DNA from: F23-D06 sp947167635
GTDB taxonomy: Bacteria > Bacteroidota > Bacteroidia > Bacteroidales > WCHB1-69
Assembly (NCBI GenBank): GCA_947167635.1
Contig: CAMVIT010000003.1
Coordinates: forward strand, 1-64,000
Direction of reading: 5' to 3'
DNA: 64,000 bases
The notes below the pieces were generated by a model. It was given only the letters and a program-made list of their open reading frames with translations, did no database searches and was not told the DNA's origin. Below are positions 25,191 to 34,361 of the stretch, one piece after another; the first letter of the stretch is position 1, and each line of letters starts with the position of its first letter. The position numbers and the translations under genes were made by a program.

Positions 25191-28100
25191 TTATTCCTGA
25201 AAACGTTTTTTGGTAATGAAGCGGTCGCACGCGGCTAACACGCCCGGAAGCACGAAGAGGACAAGCAGCACCGTCACTGCCGCACCGATGGCGATGGATT
25301 GCAGGATGTCGGAGACGGTCGGGTCGCTGACGAGGACGGTCATGATGGCGGGCACGAGGATGAGGATGAGACCGGAGGTGAGGATGGTGTGTGTGGCACA
25401 ACGATAGCTCTCTTTCAGGGAGTCTTTGATGCTCATGGTGACCCGTTTGGTGCGGTAGTAGTTGGCGAAGAGAATGCCGTAGTCGATGGCCGCGCCCATG
25501 AGGATGCTCTGCACGATCAAGTAGGCGATGTACAGGATGGAGCCGCCGCCGAAGCCGCTGATCACGATGTTGGCGAAGACGCCGGACATGACGGTCATGA
25601 CCAAGATCGCCGCCAACAGCAGGGAGCGGAAGGTGATGGCCACGATCAGGAATATGGCGGCGATGGTGAGCAGGGTGACCACCAGGACCTCACGGTCGAA
25701 ACCCGCCCGCATCTCCGACAGCATGATGGATTCACCTATCGAGTAGTAGGGATGGCTGAAAGCGTTTTGGCAGAGAGCGTTGTATTGGTCTATAAAATCG
25801 TATGTCTCATTGGATTCCGTCTCATAATTCGTGATGATCATGGCGAGGGAATGTTGGTCGGAGCGCAGTTTGCCGACCCCGTCAACCATCGATTGCCGCA
25901 TGTTGCCGAAATCGGTTCGCAGGCTGTCGCTGATGAGAGCGGAAAAGCGTTCGTCCACTATCAGGGAATCTGCGAGGAAGTTGACCAACTGTTCCAAAGA
26001 CATGGTCCAAGTGCTGTCATAATCATGAATACCGCTATGGTAGAGGAAGAGAAGATCCATCAGCTCACAGGGTATTTTCTCCCCGATAACCTCTAAGTTG
26101 TGGCACATCTGCTTGGCGGTGTATTCTTTATTGGAATTGAGCATCTCATCCAACACCGTCAGAGGGTCGTTGGCACTTGGTTTCAAACGGAACGAAGGAA
26201 TGGGGACCGGTTTGGTGTGCTTTACAGTGTCTGTGTGGGTTACAGGAGTGTTTTCAACCGGGGATATGTCCGGAGTCTCAGGTGTCGGGGTGACCTCTTC
26301 CGATTTCACCACAGGATCCACAACAGCAGGCGGATTGTAGGCTGCAGTCATGGCGGAGTCCATGGTATATTGCAAGGCCAGCAGCTGGGTGCGCTCGGAG
26401 TCGCCGATGAACATGGCCAACGCTCTGCGTTTCAGGATGTCTTCTGTCACGAAGTGGACGAATTGCAGCGGGGTCATTTTGCCGCCATTCCGTTTGGCGA
26501 GTTTATAGACTGCTTTCGCTTGCGAATCGTTCATGTTCAGGAATCCGGCCATTTCCATGTAATTCAACGGCTTGTTCAGCAATGCCGTGTCGGTATATGG
26601 GGATTGCGCTGGTTTTGGGGTGACTTTCGGTGCGACGGGTGCGTCCACTTTGCTTTCAGGGGAATTGGGTGCTGTTGTGGTGACAGGTTCCGAATGGACC
26701 TCCGGAGTGGTGTTGTGCGTGACAGTGGCCGGAGAGTCGCTTTTTTTCACGGGTTTCTCGTATTTGGCACTGTAAATACCCCGGTGGTGTCTCAAATCAT
26801 CCAGCAAATTGATTTTTTCCCTCATTTCATCGTCCACCTGTTGGGCGATAATCGAGTTCGGATCATGGGTTTGTTCCAAGATGAAATCCGCCATGTCGTT
26901 GAATTTCATGGTCAGCTCTTTGTTTCCATTGAACTTGGCGTTGTAAATGACTTTCAGAATGTCGTCAGATAGCATATCCAAGCTGATGGGAGGAGTGCTG
27001 TCGGGTGAAATTCCACCCATGATGTCGCCTAAATTGGTGAGGGCCTCCATCATTTGCGGCGCAGTGTATTCGCGATGCAGCAGGGTCGGGTAGGAGATGA
27101 CCATCTCCACCCCGGAATCTGCCATGACAGAATCCAACAGCCCGATCACCTTCTTCTCATCGGCGTTGTCATACACCAAGATCATGGGGTTTTTCTTCGG
27201 GAAATATTTCTCGATTTTGGAAATTTTGGAGTTGAGGTAGATGATGTTGGTCTTGTTGTGAAGAATATAGGAACTGGCGAAAATGGCGACGAACAGGATG
27301 GTCAAAGGAATGCGGAAGCGCATGCTGAATTGGGCCAGTTTGTCTGTGGGGGGAACAGGAACTTTTTTGCGGGTTTTTTCCAAGCCCTTTTCAAATTTCA
27401 GGATAAGCGAAGGCAGTACGGTGAAGTTGCAGATAAGACTGCACAAAACACCCTTTGATAGAACGATGCTGAGGTCCGCGCCGATTTTCAGTTTCATGAA
27501 AAGCAGCATCAACAGTCCGACAATGGTGGTTATGGCGCTGCTGAGAATAGGGCGGAAAGCCCGCCGGATGGCCCTTTGCATGGCGAGTTGGCTGTCATCG
27601 GTCTTTGCCCGGTCCTGCCGGAAGTGATTGAGCAGGATGATGGAGTAGTCCATGGAGAGCACCAGCTGTAACACGGCGACGATAGAGTTGGTGGTTACGG
27701 ACACACTGGGCAACAGGGCGTTGGTGCCGATATTGATAAGAAGTGCGAGACCGGTGGAGGTGAGGAAAAGCACGGGTTCAAGCCATGACCGGCACATGAT
27801 CAGGAGGATGACGAGCAGCAAGGCGATACCTCCGATCATCATGGAGGGCTCTGCCGCCGCACCGTCCTGGCTGGTCTCAACAACCTCGACCTTGGGGAAG
27901 TTTTCAGAGATTTCCGAACCCAAAGCAACTTGGTCGATGGAGCTTGAGACTCCCAGCTCATAAAGGGTGCGGTCGCCGTTCTCCTGTTCTATCACGCTGT
28001 TGACCTCCTCGAGTTTTCGAAAATCGCCCATGATGTCGAGCTTTTCATCTTCGGAAAGGTCCTTGAACATCACCCGGACACCATTGCCGCCCATCTCGGC

Positions 28101-28283
28101 CATATCGCCGAATTCGTTGTGCAGGATTTCCAAACCAGCCCTCATGTTGGAGTCATTGGGCAGGTATTTGGTCATGTCCGTGTTGATTTTGACGTGGAAA
28201 AGTAAGACAAAACATACCGCAGCCACCGCAATTGTGATGGCGAGATACCATTTCCTTCGACCTACTAAACTCTTAAAAATCAA
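25191..28283 (-). CDS. MMPL/RND-family exporter with a large Pro/Thr-rich insert
   Basis: About 12 membrane helices in the RND arrangement: one helix near residues 13-31, a periplasmic domain, helices 2-6 (about 148-300), helix 7 near 325-345, a second periplasmic domain, then helices 8-12 (about 855-1020). SMDYSIILLNHFRQ and AIDYGILFANYYR are the two MMPL proton-path blocks. The second periplasmic domain is unusually long (about 500 residues), with two Pro/Thr/Val-rich linkers (about 508-565 and 648-698) that may span the periplasm. The start is TTG at 28283, because a stop lies five codons upstream and no ATG precedes. Likely cargo is a lipid or hydrophobic compound, by family analogy. No membrane-fusion or outer-membrane partner is adjacent. 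Confidence 0.87.
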   Translation of the reverse strand: MIFKSLVGRRKWYLAITIAVAAVCFVLLFHVKINTDMTKYLPNDSNMRAGLEILHNEFGDMAEMGGNGVRVMFKDLSEDEKLDIMGDFRKLEEVNSVIEQENGDRTLYELGVSSSIDQVALGSEISENFPKVEVVETSQDGAAAEPSMMIGGIALLLVILLIMCRSWLEPVLFLTSTGLALLINIGTNALLPSVSVTTNSIVAVLQLVLSMDYSIILLNHFRQDRAKTDDSQLAMQRAIRRAFRPILSSAITTIVGLLMLLFMKLKIGADLSIVLSKGVLCSLICNFTVLPSLILKFEKGLEKTRKKVPVPPTDKLAQFSMRFRIPLTILFVAIFASSYILHNKTNIIYLNSKISKIEKYFPKKNPMILVYDNADEKKVIGLLDSVMADSGVEMVISYPTLLHREYTAPQMMEALTNLGDIMGGISPDSTPPISLDMLSDDILKVIYNAKFNGNKELTMKFNDMADFILEQTHDPNSIIAQQVDDEMREKINLLDDLRHHRGIYSAKYEKPVKKSDSPATVTHNTTPEVHSEPVTTTAPNSPESKVDAPVAPKVTPKPAQSPYTDTALLNKPLNYMEMAGFLNMNDSQAKAVYKLAKRNGGKMTPLQFVHFVTEDILKRRALAMFIGDSERTQLLALQYTMDSAMTAAYNPPAVVDPVVKSEEVTPTPETPDISPVENTPVTHTDTVKHTKPVPIPSFRLKPSANDPLTVLDEMLNSNKEYTAKQMCHNLEVIGEKIPCELMDLLFLYHSGIHDYDSTWTMSLEQLVNFLADSLIVDERFSALISDSLRTDFGNMRQSMVDGVGKLRSDQHSLAMIITNYETESNETYDFIDQYNALCQNAFSHPYYSIGESIMLSEMRAGFDREVLVVTLLTIAAIFLIVAITFRSLLLAAILVMTVMSGVFANIVISGFGGGSILYIAYLIVQSILMGAAIDYGILFANYYRTKRVTMSIKDSLKESYRCATHTILTSGLILILVPAIMTVLVSDPTVSDILQSIAIGAAVTVLLVLFVLPGVLAACDRFITKKRFQE

Positions 28284-28334
28284 CCCGATAGAATATATTT
28301 ATAGCGAACAGTTATTGTGAATTTTTCAAAATTG

Positions 28335-28431
28335 CAAAAATAAGAAAAATATGGGTATGTCGGGAACATGTCATTTTTTTCATGAGCAGGCCATCTCCAC
28401 AGGGCCTTTGGCTCTATTTTTTGTATTTTTG
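28335..28431. promoter_or_regulatory. Divergent promoters between the MMPL and Fe-S genes
   Basis: A minus-strand TATTTTTG (28335-28342) serves the MMPL gene and a plus-strand TATTTTTG (28424-28431) serves the Fe-S gene. Clear -33 elements at 20 bases are not seen for either. Confidence 0.5.
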
Positions 28432-28455
28432 CGGCTCCAAACAAAACTTGACGTC

Positions 28456-29745
28456 ATGACAGAGCCTGCACCCGAGAAAGTCCAGAAAGCCATTGACATT
28501 CTGACAAAATTCACCGACAGCAAACTGCTTACGCACCTCAATGCCTGCGTGCATTGCGGGTTGTGCGAGACCAGCTGTCTTTTCTATAAAACCTTTCAGG
28601 AATCGAAATACATTCCCGGCAAGAAGGTTGATATGGTCTCCTCCATCTATCGCCGTTATTGCACTGTGTTGGGCCGCACTGCTCCCAAGCTGACGCACGC
28701 CCGCGATTTGGACGAGGCGACCATCACCGAGATGGTGGACTCTCTCTTCGGGGCCTGCACCATGTGCGGACGTTGTGTGAAGCACTGCTCCATTGGTGTG
28801 GACATACCTTTCGTGGTGCGCACGGGCCGCCGCATGCTGGCCGCCATGGGCTATGTGCCCCAAACACTCCAGGCTACCGTCGATGCGGCCATCCAGACGG
28901 GCAACAACATGGCCATTCCCACGGAGGATTTTGTCGATACCATCGAGTGGATGCAGGAGGACTTGCAGGACGAAATAGGCGAGGATGCCGTCATCCCTCT
29001 CAACAAGGAAGGAGTGGACATCCTTTACACGCTCAATCCCCGCGAGCCCAAGTTCTTCCCGCTCTCCATTGCCGCTGCCGCCAAGATATTCTATGCCGCC
29101 GGTGCCAGCTGGACCCTCTCCACGGAGATGTACGACGTGACCAACTACGGCTATTTTTCCGGCAACGACGGGGAGGCCACCGCCATCGCCAAGCACATGT
29201 TCGATGAGGTTCACAAGCTGAAATGCAACACGCTTGTGCTGGGCGAGTGTGGTCACGGCTCGCGTGCCCTCCGCTGGGAAGCCCCCAATTATCTCAAGAC
29301 GCATCCCGACTTCAAGATGGTCACCCTTATTGAAGTTTTGGAAGACTACATCAAGACAGGGCGCATCAAGGTCGATAAGAACCTTAACACCAAGAAATAC
29401 ACCATTCACGACCCATGTAACATTGTGCGCAACGGCGGTCTGTACAACTCACTGCGCTATGTGACGCGCCAAGTGGTGCCCGAACTCATCGAGATGGTCC
29501 CCACGGGCAGCGACAATTTCTGTTGCGGTGGCGGCGGCGGCATGCTCGCCATGAGCGAATACAACGAACGCCGCCTCAAGGTGGGCCAGATCAAAGCCGA
29601 CCAGATCAAGGCCACGGGCGCACAGGTCGTCATCACCCCGTGCCACAACTGTGTGGATCAACTCAACCAACTCAACCACGAGTACAAGCTCAACGTTGAA
29701 ATCAAATCCCTTGCCGAGGTGGTTGCCGACGCATTGGTGCTATAA
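28456..29745 (+). CDS. HdrD/GlpC-like [4Fe-4S] and CCG-domain oxidoreductase subunit
   Basis: 429 residues from the ATG at 28456, which follows the promoter; an upstream frame from 28351 adds sequence that overlaps it. Two ferredoxin-type clusters are bound by CVHCGLCETSC and CTMCGRCVKHC. The C-terminal half has CCG domains: a degenerate one around ECGHGSRALRW and a full one spanning DPCN, CCGGGGGML and PCHNC. This is the architecture of HdrD, GlpC and DsrK-like subunits that pass electrons between a quinone or ferredoxin and a thiol-type site. No flavoprotein or membrane partner gene is next to it, so its reaction is unknown. Confidence 0.85.
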   Translation: MTEPAPEKVQKAIDILTKFTDSKLLTHLNACVHCGLCETSCLFYKTFQESKYIPGKKVDMVSSIYRRYCTVLGRTAPKLTHARDLDEATITEMVDSLFGACTMCGRCVKHCSIGVDIPFVVRTGRRMLAAMGYVPQTLQATVDAAIQTGNNMAIPTEDFVDTIEWMQEDLQDEIGEDAVIPLNKEGVDILYTLNPREPKFFPLSIAAAAKIFYAAGASWTLSTEMYDVTNYGYFSGNDGEATAIAKHMFDEVHKLKCNTLVLGECGHGSRALRWEAPNYLKTHPDFKMVTLIEVLEDYIKTGRIKVDKNLNTKKYTIHDPCNIVRNGGLYNSLRYVTRQVVPELIEMVPTGSDNFCCGGGGGMLAMSEYNERRLKVGQIKADQIKATGAQVVITPCHNCVDQLNQLNHEYKLNVEIKSLAEVVADALVL

Positions 29746-29783
29746 TCTTTTCACTACCGATCCGTGTCTCCAAGAGCGGTATT

Positions 29784-30197
29784 CTATTCAACGTCAGGTA
29801 TTTTCGTTATTGTCGGAATCGTGTCGTGTGCCAACCAATGGCCATTGCGTTTGCGCAATAGCAGGGAAAAGCGGGTGTCTTTTATGGGCGTGGTTTTGTG
29901 GAAGTTCATGATGGCAGTGGTGTCATCAATGCGGGTGAAATCCACCGTTTCCAATTTGGCAGGGGTATCACTCTTCACATACTCCTCGCCCACGGCTGCT
30001 GTGTAATTTTTGGCCAAAATGAGAGTGGATCGCCGTGTCTCCTCGGTTGCGTATTTTGCGGCCTCGTCCACTTGGTAGTTGGCCATGGCGAAAGCATAGT
30101 CGTAGCCCACTTCCCGGGCTTTCTTCTCATCGAGATTACAGCTGGCAAGGAGAATCACCAGCGCAAGGAGAGAGAGCGAAAAAATGATTTTTTTCAT
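29784..30197 (-). CDS. Small lipoprotein, DUF4878-like
   Basis: 137 residues, with a lipobox LLASC after a 19-residue leader. The mature part, with a helix followed by sheet strands (FSLLLRKRNGHWLAHDTI), resembles the NTF2-like DUF4878 lipoproteins of Bacteroidota, but this is a low-confidence likeness. It is probably periplasmic. It converges with the Fe-S gene. Confidence 0.6.
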   Translation of the reverse strand: MKKIIFSLSLLALVILLASCNLDEKKAREVGYDYAFAMANYQVDEAAKYATEETRRSTLILAKNYTAAVGEEYVKSDTPAKLETVDFTRIDDTTAIMNFHKTTPIKDTRFSLLLRKRNGHWLAHDTIPTITKIPDVE

Positions 30198-30272
30198 ATT
30201 ATTGTAAGAAAAAGTATGAGATGAGACACACCCTAAGCGTCCCTCTTTGTATAATGTTGTAACAAAGGAGGT

Positions 30273-31079
30273 TTAGTTGACGGAAAGGAGGCCTGTTTTG
30301 GCGTTGACGGGTTCGATTTCCTTTGTGGCGGTTCCCCATTCCCAAGAAGCTTTCCGCATTTTACAGGTCAGCGGGTAGTAGGTGGAAGGGGTCCCGTTGT
30401 GTTCAATATAGTCGTAGATGCTGAAAAGGTTCTCGGACCATTCGGCGTCAATGGTCTTGGCATTGATGTCAATAGCTGTGATCTTTTCCACGAAAGAGTT
30501 TTCCGCGACTTGCCACACATAATATTTTGTGCCGGGATGGGCGGCGCCGTTTTGATCGATGATGACGCCCTCTTCATCCACCCAGGTTTGGTTGGGGTCA
30601 ATGTAAGTGAAATAATCACCTTGGCTGCTTTCGAAGGTATGGCTGCCAACCTCCTTGATAATAGTGCCAGACAAGAAGATGTCGTTATTGTCGTTGGCGG
30701 TCTTGTGGATTTCCAGCTGCAGGTAGTTGCTGGACGGGCTGTTGGTGTTGACGACGGCGGAGGCTTTCCAGGTGTTGTTCTGGAAGGAAACCGTAACACC
30801 GCCTTCATCAAAAACAGCGGTATAGACAACATCTTGGGTGACGACAACAGTTCTTGGATTGTCGGTGTTGCCGTCGTCCCATTTCACAAAAACATATCCG
30901 TTTTGGGGTGTGGCCGAAAGCATGATTTCGGTGTTGACATCGTACTTGCCGCCGCCCGTCACGGTGCCCATTCCGGGGTCGTTCACATCAACGGAAATAG
31001 TGTATTGGTCTTTCTTGCAGCCAAAGAACAGCACAGCAATGGTTATGACCATCGTCATCAAGAAAAGGTTGTTTTTCAT
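30273..31079 (-). CDS. Lipoprotein with InlB-B-type repeat, copy 1
   Basis: 268 residues. The leader ends in a lipobox (LFFGC). Residues about 25-95 form one divergent InlB B-repeat: YTISVDVNDPGMGTVTGGGK, then YVFVKWDDGNTDNPRTVVV. The remaining 170 residues are a beta-rich domain of unknown family with a conserved NNTWKAS start and a YVWQVAENSFVEKITAID core. It is clearly paralogous to the next gene, domain for domain, though the two differ substantially. It is probably surface-exposed. A -7 element TATTTTTG lies on the minus strand at 31129-31136. Confidence 0.8.
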   Translation of the reverse strand: MKNNLFLMTMVITIAVLFFGCKKDQYTISVDVNDPGMGTVTGGGKYDVNTEIMLSATPQNGYVFVKWDDGNTDNPRTVVVTQDVVYTAVFDEGGVTVSFQNNTWKASAVVNTNSPSSNYLQLEIHKTANDNNDIFLSGTIIKEVGSHTFESSQGDYFTYIDPNQTWVDEEGVIIDQNGAAHPGTKYYVWQVAENSFVEKITAIDINAKTIDAEWSENLFSIYDYIEHNGTPSTYYPLTCKMRKASWEWGTATKEIEPVNAKTGLLSVN

Positions 31080-31177
31080 ATTGGTTAGGTTAATGGTTTG
31101 TCAGAAAATCTGATGTGAAATCAGGCTGCAAAAATAGTCATTTTATAAGTCCGAAATTAAAGTGGGAAGAAATTTTT

Positions 31178-31223
31178 TTGCATAAAAAAAAGGTCGCGCG
31201 AAGCGACCTTTTTTTATGCAAAT
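31178..31223. terminator. Bidirectional terminator
   Basis: GGTCGC and GCGACC around GCGAA, flanked by about eight A on the left and seven T on the right, with complementary TTGCAT/ATGCAA ends. It can serve the minus-strand gene ending at 31235. Confidence 0.85.
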
Positions 31224-31234
31224 TTGCGTGATAA

Positions 31235-32065
31235 TTATCTCACGACAAGGAATTTGGAATCTTTGACTTTTTGAGCAGCCTTGGAAGTTTGACCCCAAAC
31301 CCAAGTGGCGTTGACCATTTGGCAAGTCAGAGGATAGACGTTGTCGGGAAGGGTGTTACCAGCAGCGACGTAGTCTTCGATGCTGAATATATCCTCAGAC
31401 CAGGTAGCGGACATCTTCTTGTTGTTGAGGTCAACAGCGGTGATGTGCTCTTCGAAGGAGTTTTTGTTAACTTGCCAGTAGTAATATGTGTTACCAGCTT
31501 GGCCGATAACGCCATTTTCATCCGTCCAGGTGTTGTTTGCATCATAGTAGTGGAAAAAGTCTCCTTCAACGGTTTGTCCTTCGGAGTTCACAGAAGTGGT
31601 ACTTTCATAGGTGTAGTCGCCCACAGTGCTTTCCAACCAGCCTTGGAGATAAATGTCGTTCTGATCGTTGGCGGTCTTGAAAATATCAAAAGCAAGATAA
31701 TTCTGGGCGGAGTAGTCATAAGCTGTCATGCTGGCGGCGGTCCAGGTGCTGCCGTTGAAGGAAATGGTGGCGCCATCCACAACGTGACGTTGGAAAATAG
31801 CGGTGTATTCAGCGTCGGCGGTCACAACAACCTTGCGGGGATTGTCGGTGTTGCCGTCGCTCCACTTCACGAAATCGTAGCCCGTGTTGGGGGTAGCGGT
31901 GAGGGTGACTTCGGTGTTGACATCATACTTGCCGCCGCCGGTAGCAGAACCCATGGAAGCATCGTTGACACCAACGGTGATGGTGTATTGCTCTTTACCG
32001 CAGGAGGTGAACATCATGGCACCTGCAACGAGGGCCATCAGAATCAAACTAAGGTGTTTTCTCAT
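31235..32065 (-). CDS. Lipoprotein with InlB-B-type repeat, copy 2
   Basis: 276 residues, the tandem paralogue of the lipoprotein at 30273-31079. Leader with lipobox MFTSC; one InlB B-repeat (YTITVGVNDASMGSATGGGK to DNPRKVVV); then the same unknown C-terminal domain, starting FNGSTWTAAS and containing YYYWQVNKNSFEEHITAVDL and a closing TWVWG block. The shared domain (about 170 residues) is the part worth naming. It has its own -7 element (32134-32141, minus strand) and terminator, so the two copies are separate transcription units. Confidence 0.82.
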   Translation of the reverse strand: MRKHLSLILMALVAGAMMFTSCGKEQYTITVGVNDASMGSATGGGKYDVNTEVTLTATPNTGYDFVKWSDGNTDNPRKVVVTADAEYTAIFQRHVVDGATISFNGSTWTAASMTAYDYSAQNYLAFDIFKTANDQNDIYLQGWLESTVGDYTYESTTSVNSEGQTVEGDFFHYYDANNTWTDENGVIGQAGNTYYYWQVNKNSFEEHITAVDLNNKKMSATWSEDIFSIEDYVAAGNTLPDNVYPLTCQMVNATWVWGQTSKAAQKVKDSKFLVVR

Positions 32066-32482
32066 TTTTTTGAAGTTTTAGGTTTGTAAAAAATTTTTTT
32101 TGAGGTTTCTTTTTAAAATTCAGAATGGAACGGCAAAAATACGATTTTTATTGTTACAAAAAACATAGTGTAATTTAATTTTTTTGAACTGTTTTTTGAC
32201 GTGCTTTTTAATGTCAATATTTTTTATTTTCGCGCCCCGTAAGGATTTCTTCAAAACGAAAAAGTTTAATGGACACAGAAAAAAACAGTCGCATTTTATG
32301 AAAAAACCATCCCTTACTGCCCAGATCTGCATCGAACGCATCATCAATATGGGACAACACCCTGTGATGTCCGTCACCGGCACCTCCTCCCGCGCCTTTG
32401 TGTGGCAAAGGGCGGTGAGGGAGATATTGCAACATTGCCCCGCATTCGGAATTAAAAAAACTTGTATTTTTGCGGCTGAAAC
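32066..32482. other. Divergent intergenic region
   Basis: Holds a minus-strand -7 element (TATTTTTG, 32134-32141) for the lipoprotein gene and a plus-strand one (32464-32471) for msrA. An open frame at 32184-32489 has no recognisable features and overlaps the msrA promoter, so I do not call it. Confidence 0.5.
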
Positions 32483-33016
32483 ATGTTAAGAATGAAAAAC
32501 ACAAAAGAAATCTATCTTGCCGGAGGCTGCTTCTGGGGAACCGAGCACTTTTTCAAACAGATCGAAGGTGTGGTGGAAACAGAAGTGGGATTTGCCAACG
32601 GACATACGCAAGATCCGACGTATCAGGAAGTCTATACCGACACGACGGGGTTTGTGGAGACGGTTCACGTCCAATACAATCCCGAAGTGCTCAGTCTTGG
32701 GTTTCTGCTGCAGATGTTCTTCAAGGCCATTGACCCGACCAGCTTGAACAAGCAAGGGCACGACGAAGGGACACGCTATCGCACAGGGATTTATTACACC
32801 GATCTTGAAGATTTGCCTGTTATCGAGACAGTATATCAGGAAGAACAGAAAAACTATAGGCAGCCCTTGGTTGTGGAAAAGCTTCCCCTGGAGAACTTCT
32901 ATACGGCCGAGGATTATCATCAGGACTATTTGGACAAGAACCCCGCGGGTTACTGCCACCTGCCGCAGTCGCTGTTCGATTTTGCGAAGAAGGCGAAACC
33001 TGCCCCGAAAATCTGA
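32483..33016 (+). CDS. msrA: Peptide methionine sulfoxide reductase MsrA
   Basis: Reduces methionine S-sulfoxide in proteins. The active-site motif GGCFWGTE places the catalytic Cys at residue 16 (13 if the second ATG at 32492 is the start). Also present: the block EVYTDTTGFVETVHVQYNP and the GHDEGTRYRTGIYY signature. The 174-177 residue length is normal for MsrA alone; there is no fused MsrB domain and no visible resolving-Cys tail. No signal peptide is seen, so it is cytoplasmic. An HD-domain gene follows 72 bases on. Confidence 0.95.
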   Translation: MLRMKNTKEIYLAGGCFWGTEHFFKQIEGVVETEVGFANGHTQDPTYQEVYTDTTGFVETVHVQYNPEVLSLGFLLQMFFKAIDPTSLNKQGHDEGTRYRTGIYYTDLEDLPVIETVYQEEQKNYRQPLVVEKLPLENFYTAEDYHQDYLDKNPAGYCHLPQSLFDFAKKAKPAPKI

Positions 33017-33088
33017 CGCCGTGTCAGAGCTACGCCGTCGTGATGCAAAGGATTGTGGGGAAGAAGTTGTGAAAAATGAAACAATGGG

Positions 33089-33721
33089 ATGAAAACGATT
33101 CGTCAAGATTTACAGGCATACATCGGGCGCGAGATATTGCCGCGCTACGACACTTTCGACGCAGCGCACCGGCGCGATCATGTGGAGATGGTCATCCGGC
33201 AGAGTCTGGAGCTGGCCGAACAGACCGGTGCGGATGCGGAGATGGCGTATGTCATTGCCGCCTACCACGATACGGGTTTATGTGAGGGGCGCGAACAGCA
33301 CCACTTGGTTTCCGGCACAATCATCCGTGCCGACCGGAACCTGTTGCGGTGGTTCTCGCCCGAGCAGATTGAGACGATGGCCTGCGCGGCGGAGGACCAC
33401 CGCGCCTCGGCGGACCATGCCCCGCGCACGCTGTACGGGCGCATTGTGGCCGAAGCCGACCGCTTTATCGACCCCGAGACGATAGTCCGCCGCACGGTGC
33501 AATACGGGCTGGAACACTATCCCGGATTGGACAAGGCCGGACACTATGAGCGGACAGTGCAGCATCTTCACGAGAAATACGGGCGCAACGGCTATCTCAA
33601 ACTCTGGTTCGCCGACTCACCCAATGCCCAGCGTCTGGAACTCCTGCGCCAAATCATTGACGACGAACCCCAACTCCGCCGACTTTTCAACGAGTACTGG
33701 GAGAGCATTATCAAACACTGA
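33089..33721 (+). CDS. HD-domain hydrolase, 210 aa
   Basis: Metal-dependent phosphohydrolase fold: His31 in RRDHVEMV, His60-Asp61 in AAYHDTGL, and a later Asp in ADRFIDPETI. Such small HD proteins act on nucleotides or related phosphates; the substrate is unknown. There is no signal peptide. It lies 72 bases after msrA in the same direction and may be co-transcribed. Confidence 0.8.
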   Translation: MKTIRQDLQAYIGREILPRYDTFDAAHRRDHVEMVIRQSLELAEQTGADAEMAYVIAAYHDTGLCEGREQHHLVSGTIIRADRNLLRWFSPEQIETMACAAEDHRASADHAPRTLYGRIVAEADRFIDPETIVRRTVQYGLEHYPGLDKAGHYERTVQHLHEKYGRNGYLKLWFADSPNAQRLELLRQIIDDEPQLRRLFNEYWESIIKH

Positions 33722-33735
33722 CTAAACTACAATGA

Positions 33736-33879
33736 GCCGTCTTGAAGGCCATCAAGAAATACAGGTGTGAGATTGTTTATGATTACCATACCTTCAATGG
33801 AATGGCACTGAAGAAATCCGAAGACAAAACGCTGGAGGAGACATGGCAACCATTTATCCTGTACTTTGTTTTTATATGA
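33736..33879 (+). pseudogene. Relic of a Bacteroidota-type domain tail
   Basis: A plus-strand stretch bounded by TGA (33733-33735) and TGA (33877-33879) reads AVLKAIKKYRCEIVYDYHTF, then NGMALKKSEDKTLEETW. A similar helix-strand block, with IVYDYK and NG.A, occurs near the end of various small Bacteroidota proteins. No start codon or upstream coding part exists, so I call it a remnant; the parent family is not known to me. Confidence 0.45.
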
Positions 33880-33902
33880 GCAGACTGGATTTTTGTGCGC
33901 TC

Positions 33903-34361
33903 TTATTGGACAAGCCGCACATAATGCCAATTGCACCGTTCTTGGTGGGCCATGTCCACCCCGTTCCAGTTGAATTGCAAAATCCATGCCTGCTCCAATC
34001 CCATGGCTGTTGACGACCAGTAATTGCCCAAGGGTACACCGGACAATAGATCATACCAATCGCCATTGCAATCCCGAACCCCCTTTGATATTGGCAGAAA
34101 GATAGAGTTGCCATTAGGTCCTGTCACCTTGTAGCCGTCGTCTTTCCATTCCCACTTGCAACTGTCCTTCAGTTCCTCGAACTGTGTAAATGTGGGGAGA
34201 CTGTTGCCAAACTCGGCCAGAGCCGCACCATAGTAGTACAAATCGACCTCGTTTTTGTCTTTCCACTTTGTGCCACTGGGCAACCCCAGATCCACAAATT
34301 CCTGCGCGCTGATGCTCAGCGCCATCAGGCAAATTATGCTTAAAAAGAGAATCTTTTTCAT
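33903..34361 (-). CDS. Exported Fib_succ/DUF1566-like protein, 152 aa
   Basis: A signal peptide (about residues 1-19) is followed by FVDLGLPSGTKWKDKNE, a block repeated in large Bacteroidales families of secreted proteins, then LPTFTQFEELKDSCKWEW and NYWSSTAMGLEQAWILQF. This is the fold of Fibrobacter-paralogous/DUF1566 domains, normally found as modules of longer surface proteins. Here the module stands alone. There is no T9SS tail, so the protein is probably periplasmic or released. Function unknown. Confidence 0.72.
   Translation of the reverse strand: MKKILFLSIICLMALSISAQEFVDLGLPSGTKWKDKNEVDLYYYGAALAEFGNSLPTFTQFEELKDSCKWEWKDDGYKVTGPNGNSIFLPISKGVRDCNGDWYDLLSGVPLGNYWSSTAMGLEQAWILQFNWNGVDMAHQERCNWHYVRLVQ

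Noticed and set aside
30236..30267. Inverted repeat CTTTGT/ACAAAG near the end of the InlB-type lipoprotein gene
   Set aside because: Stem is short and no U-run follows on the gene's strand, so not called as a terminator.
32184..32489. 101-codon frame upstream of msrA
   Set aside because: No recognisable feature, overlaps the msrA promoter and has no promoter of its own.
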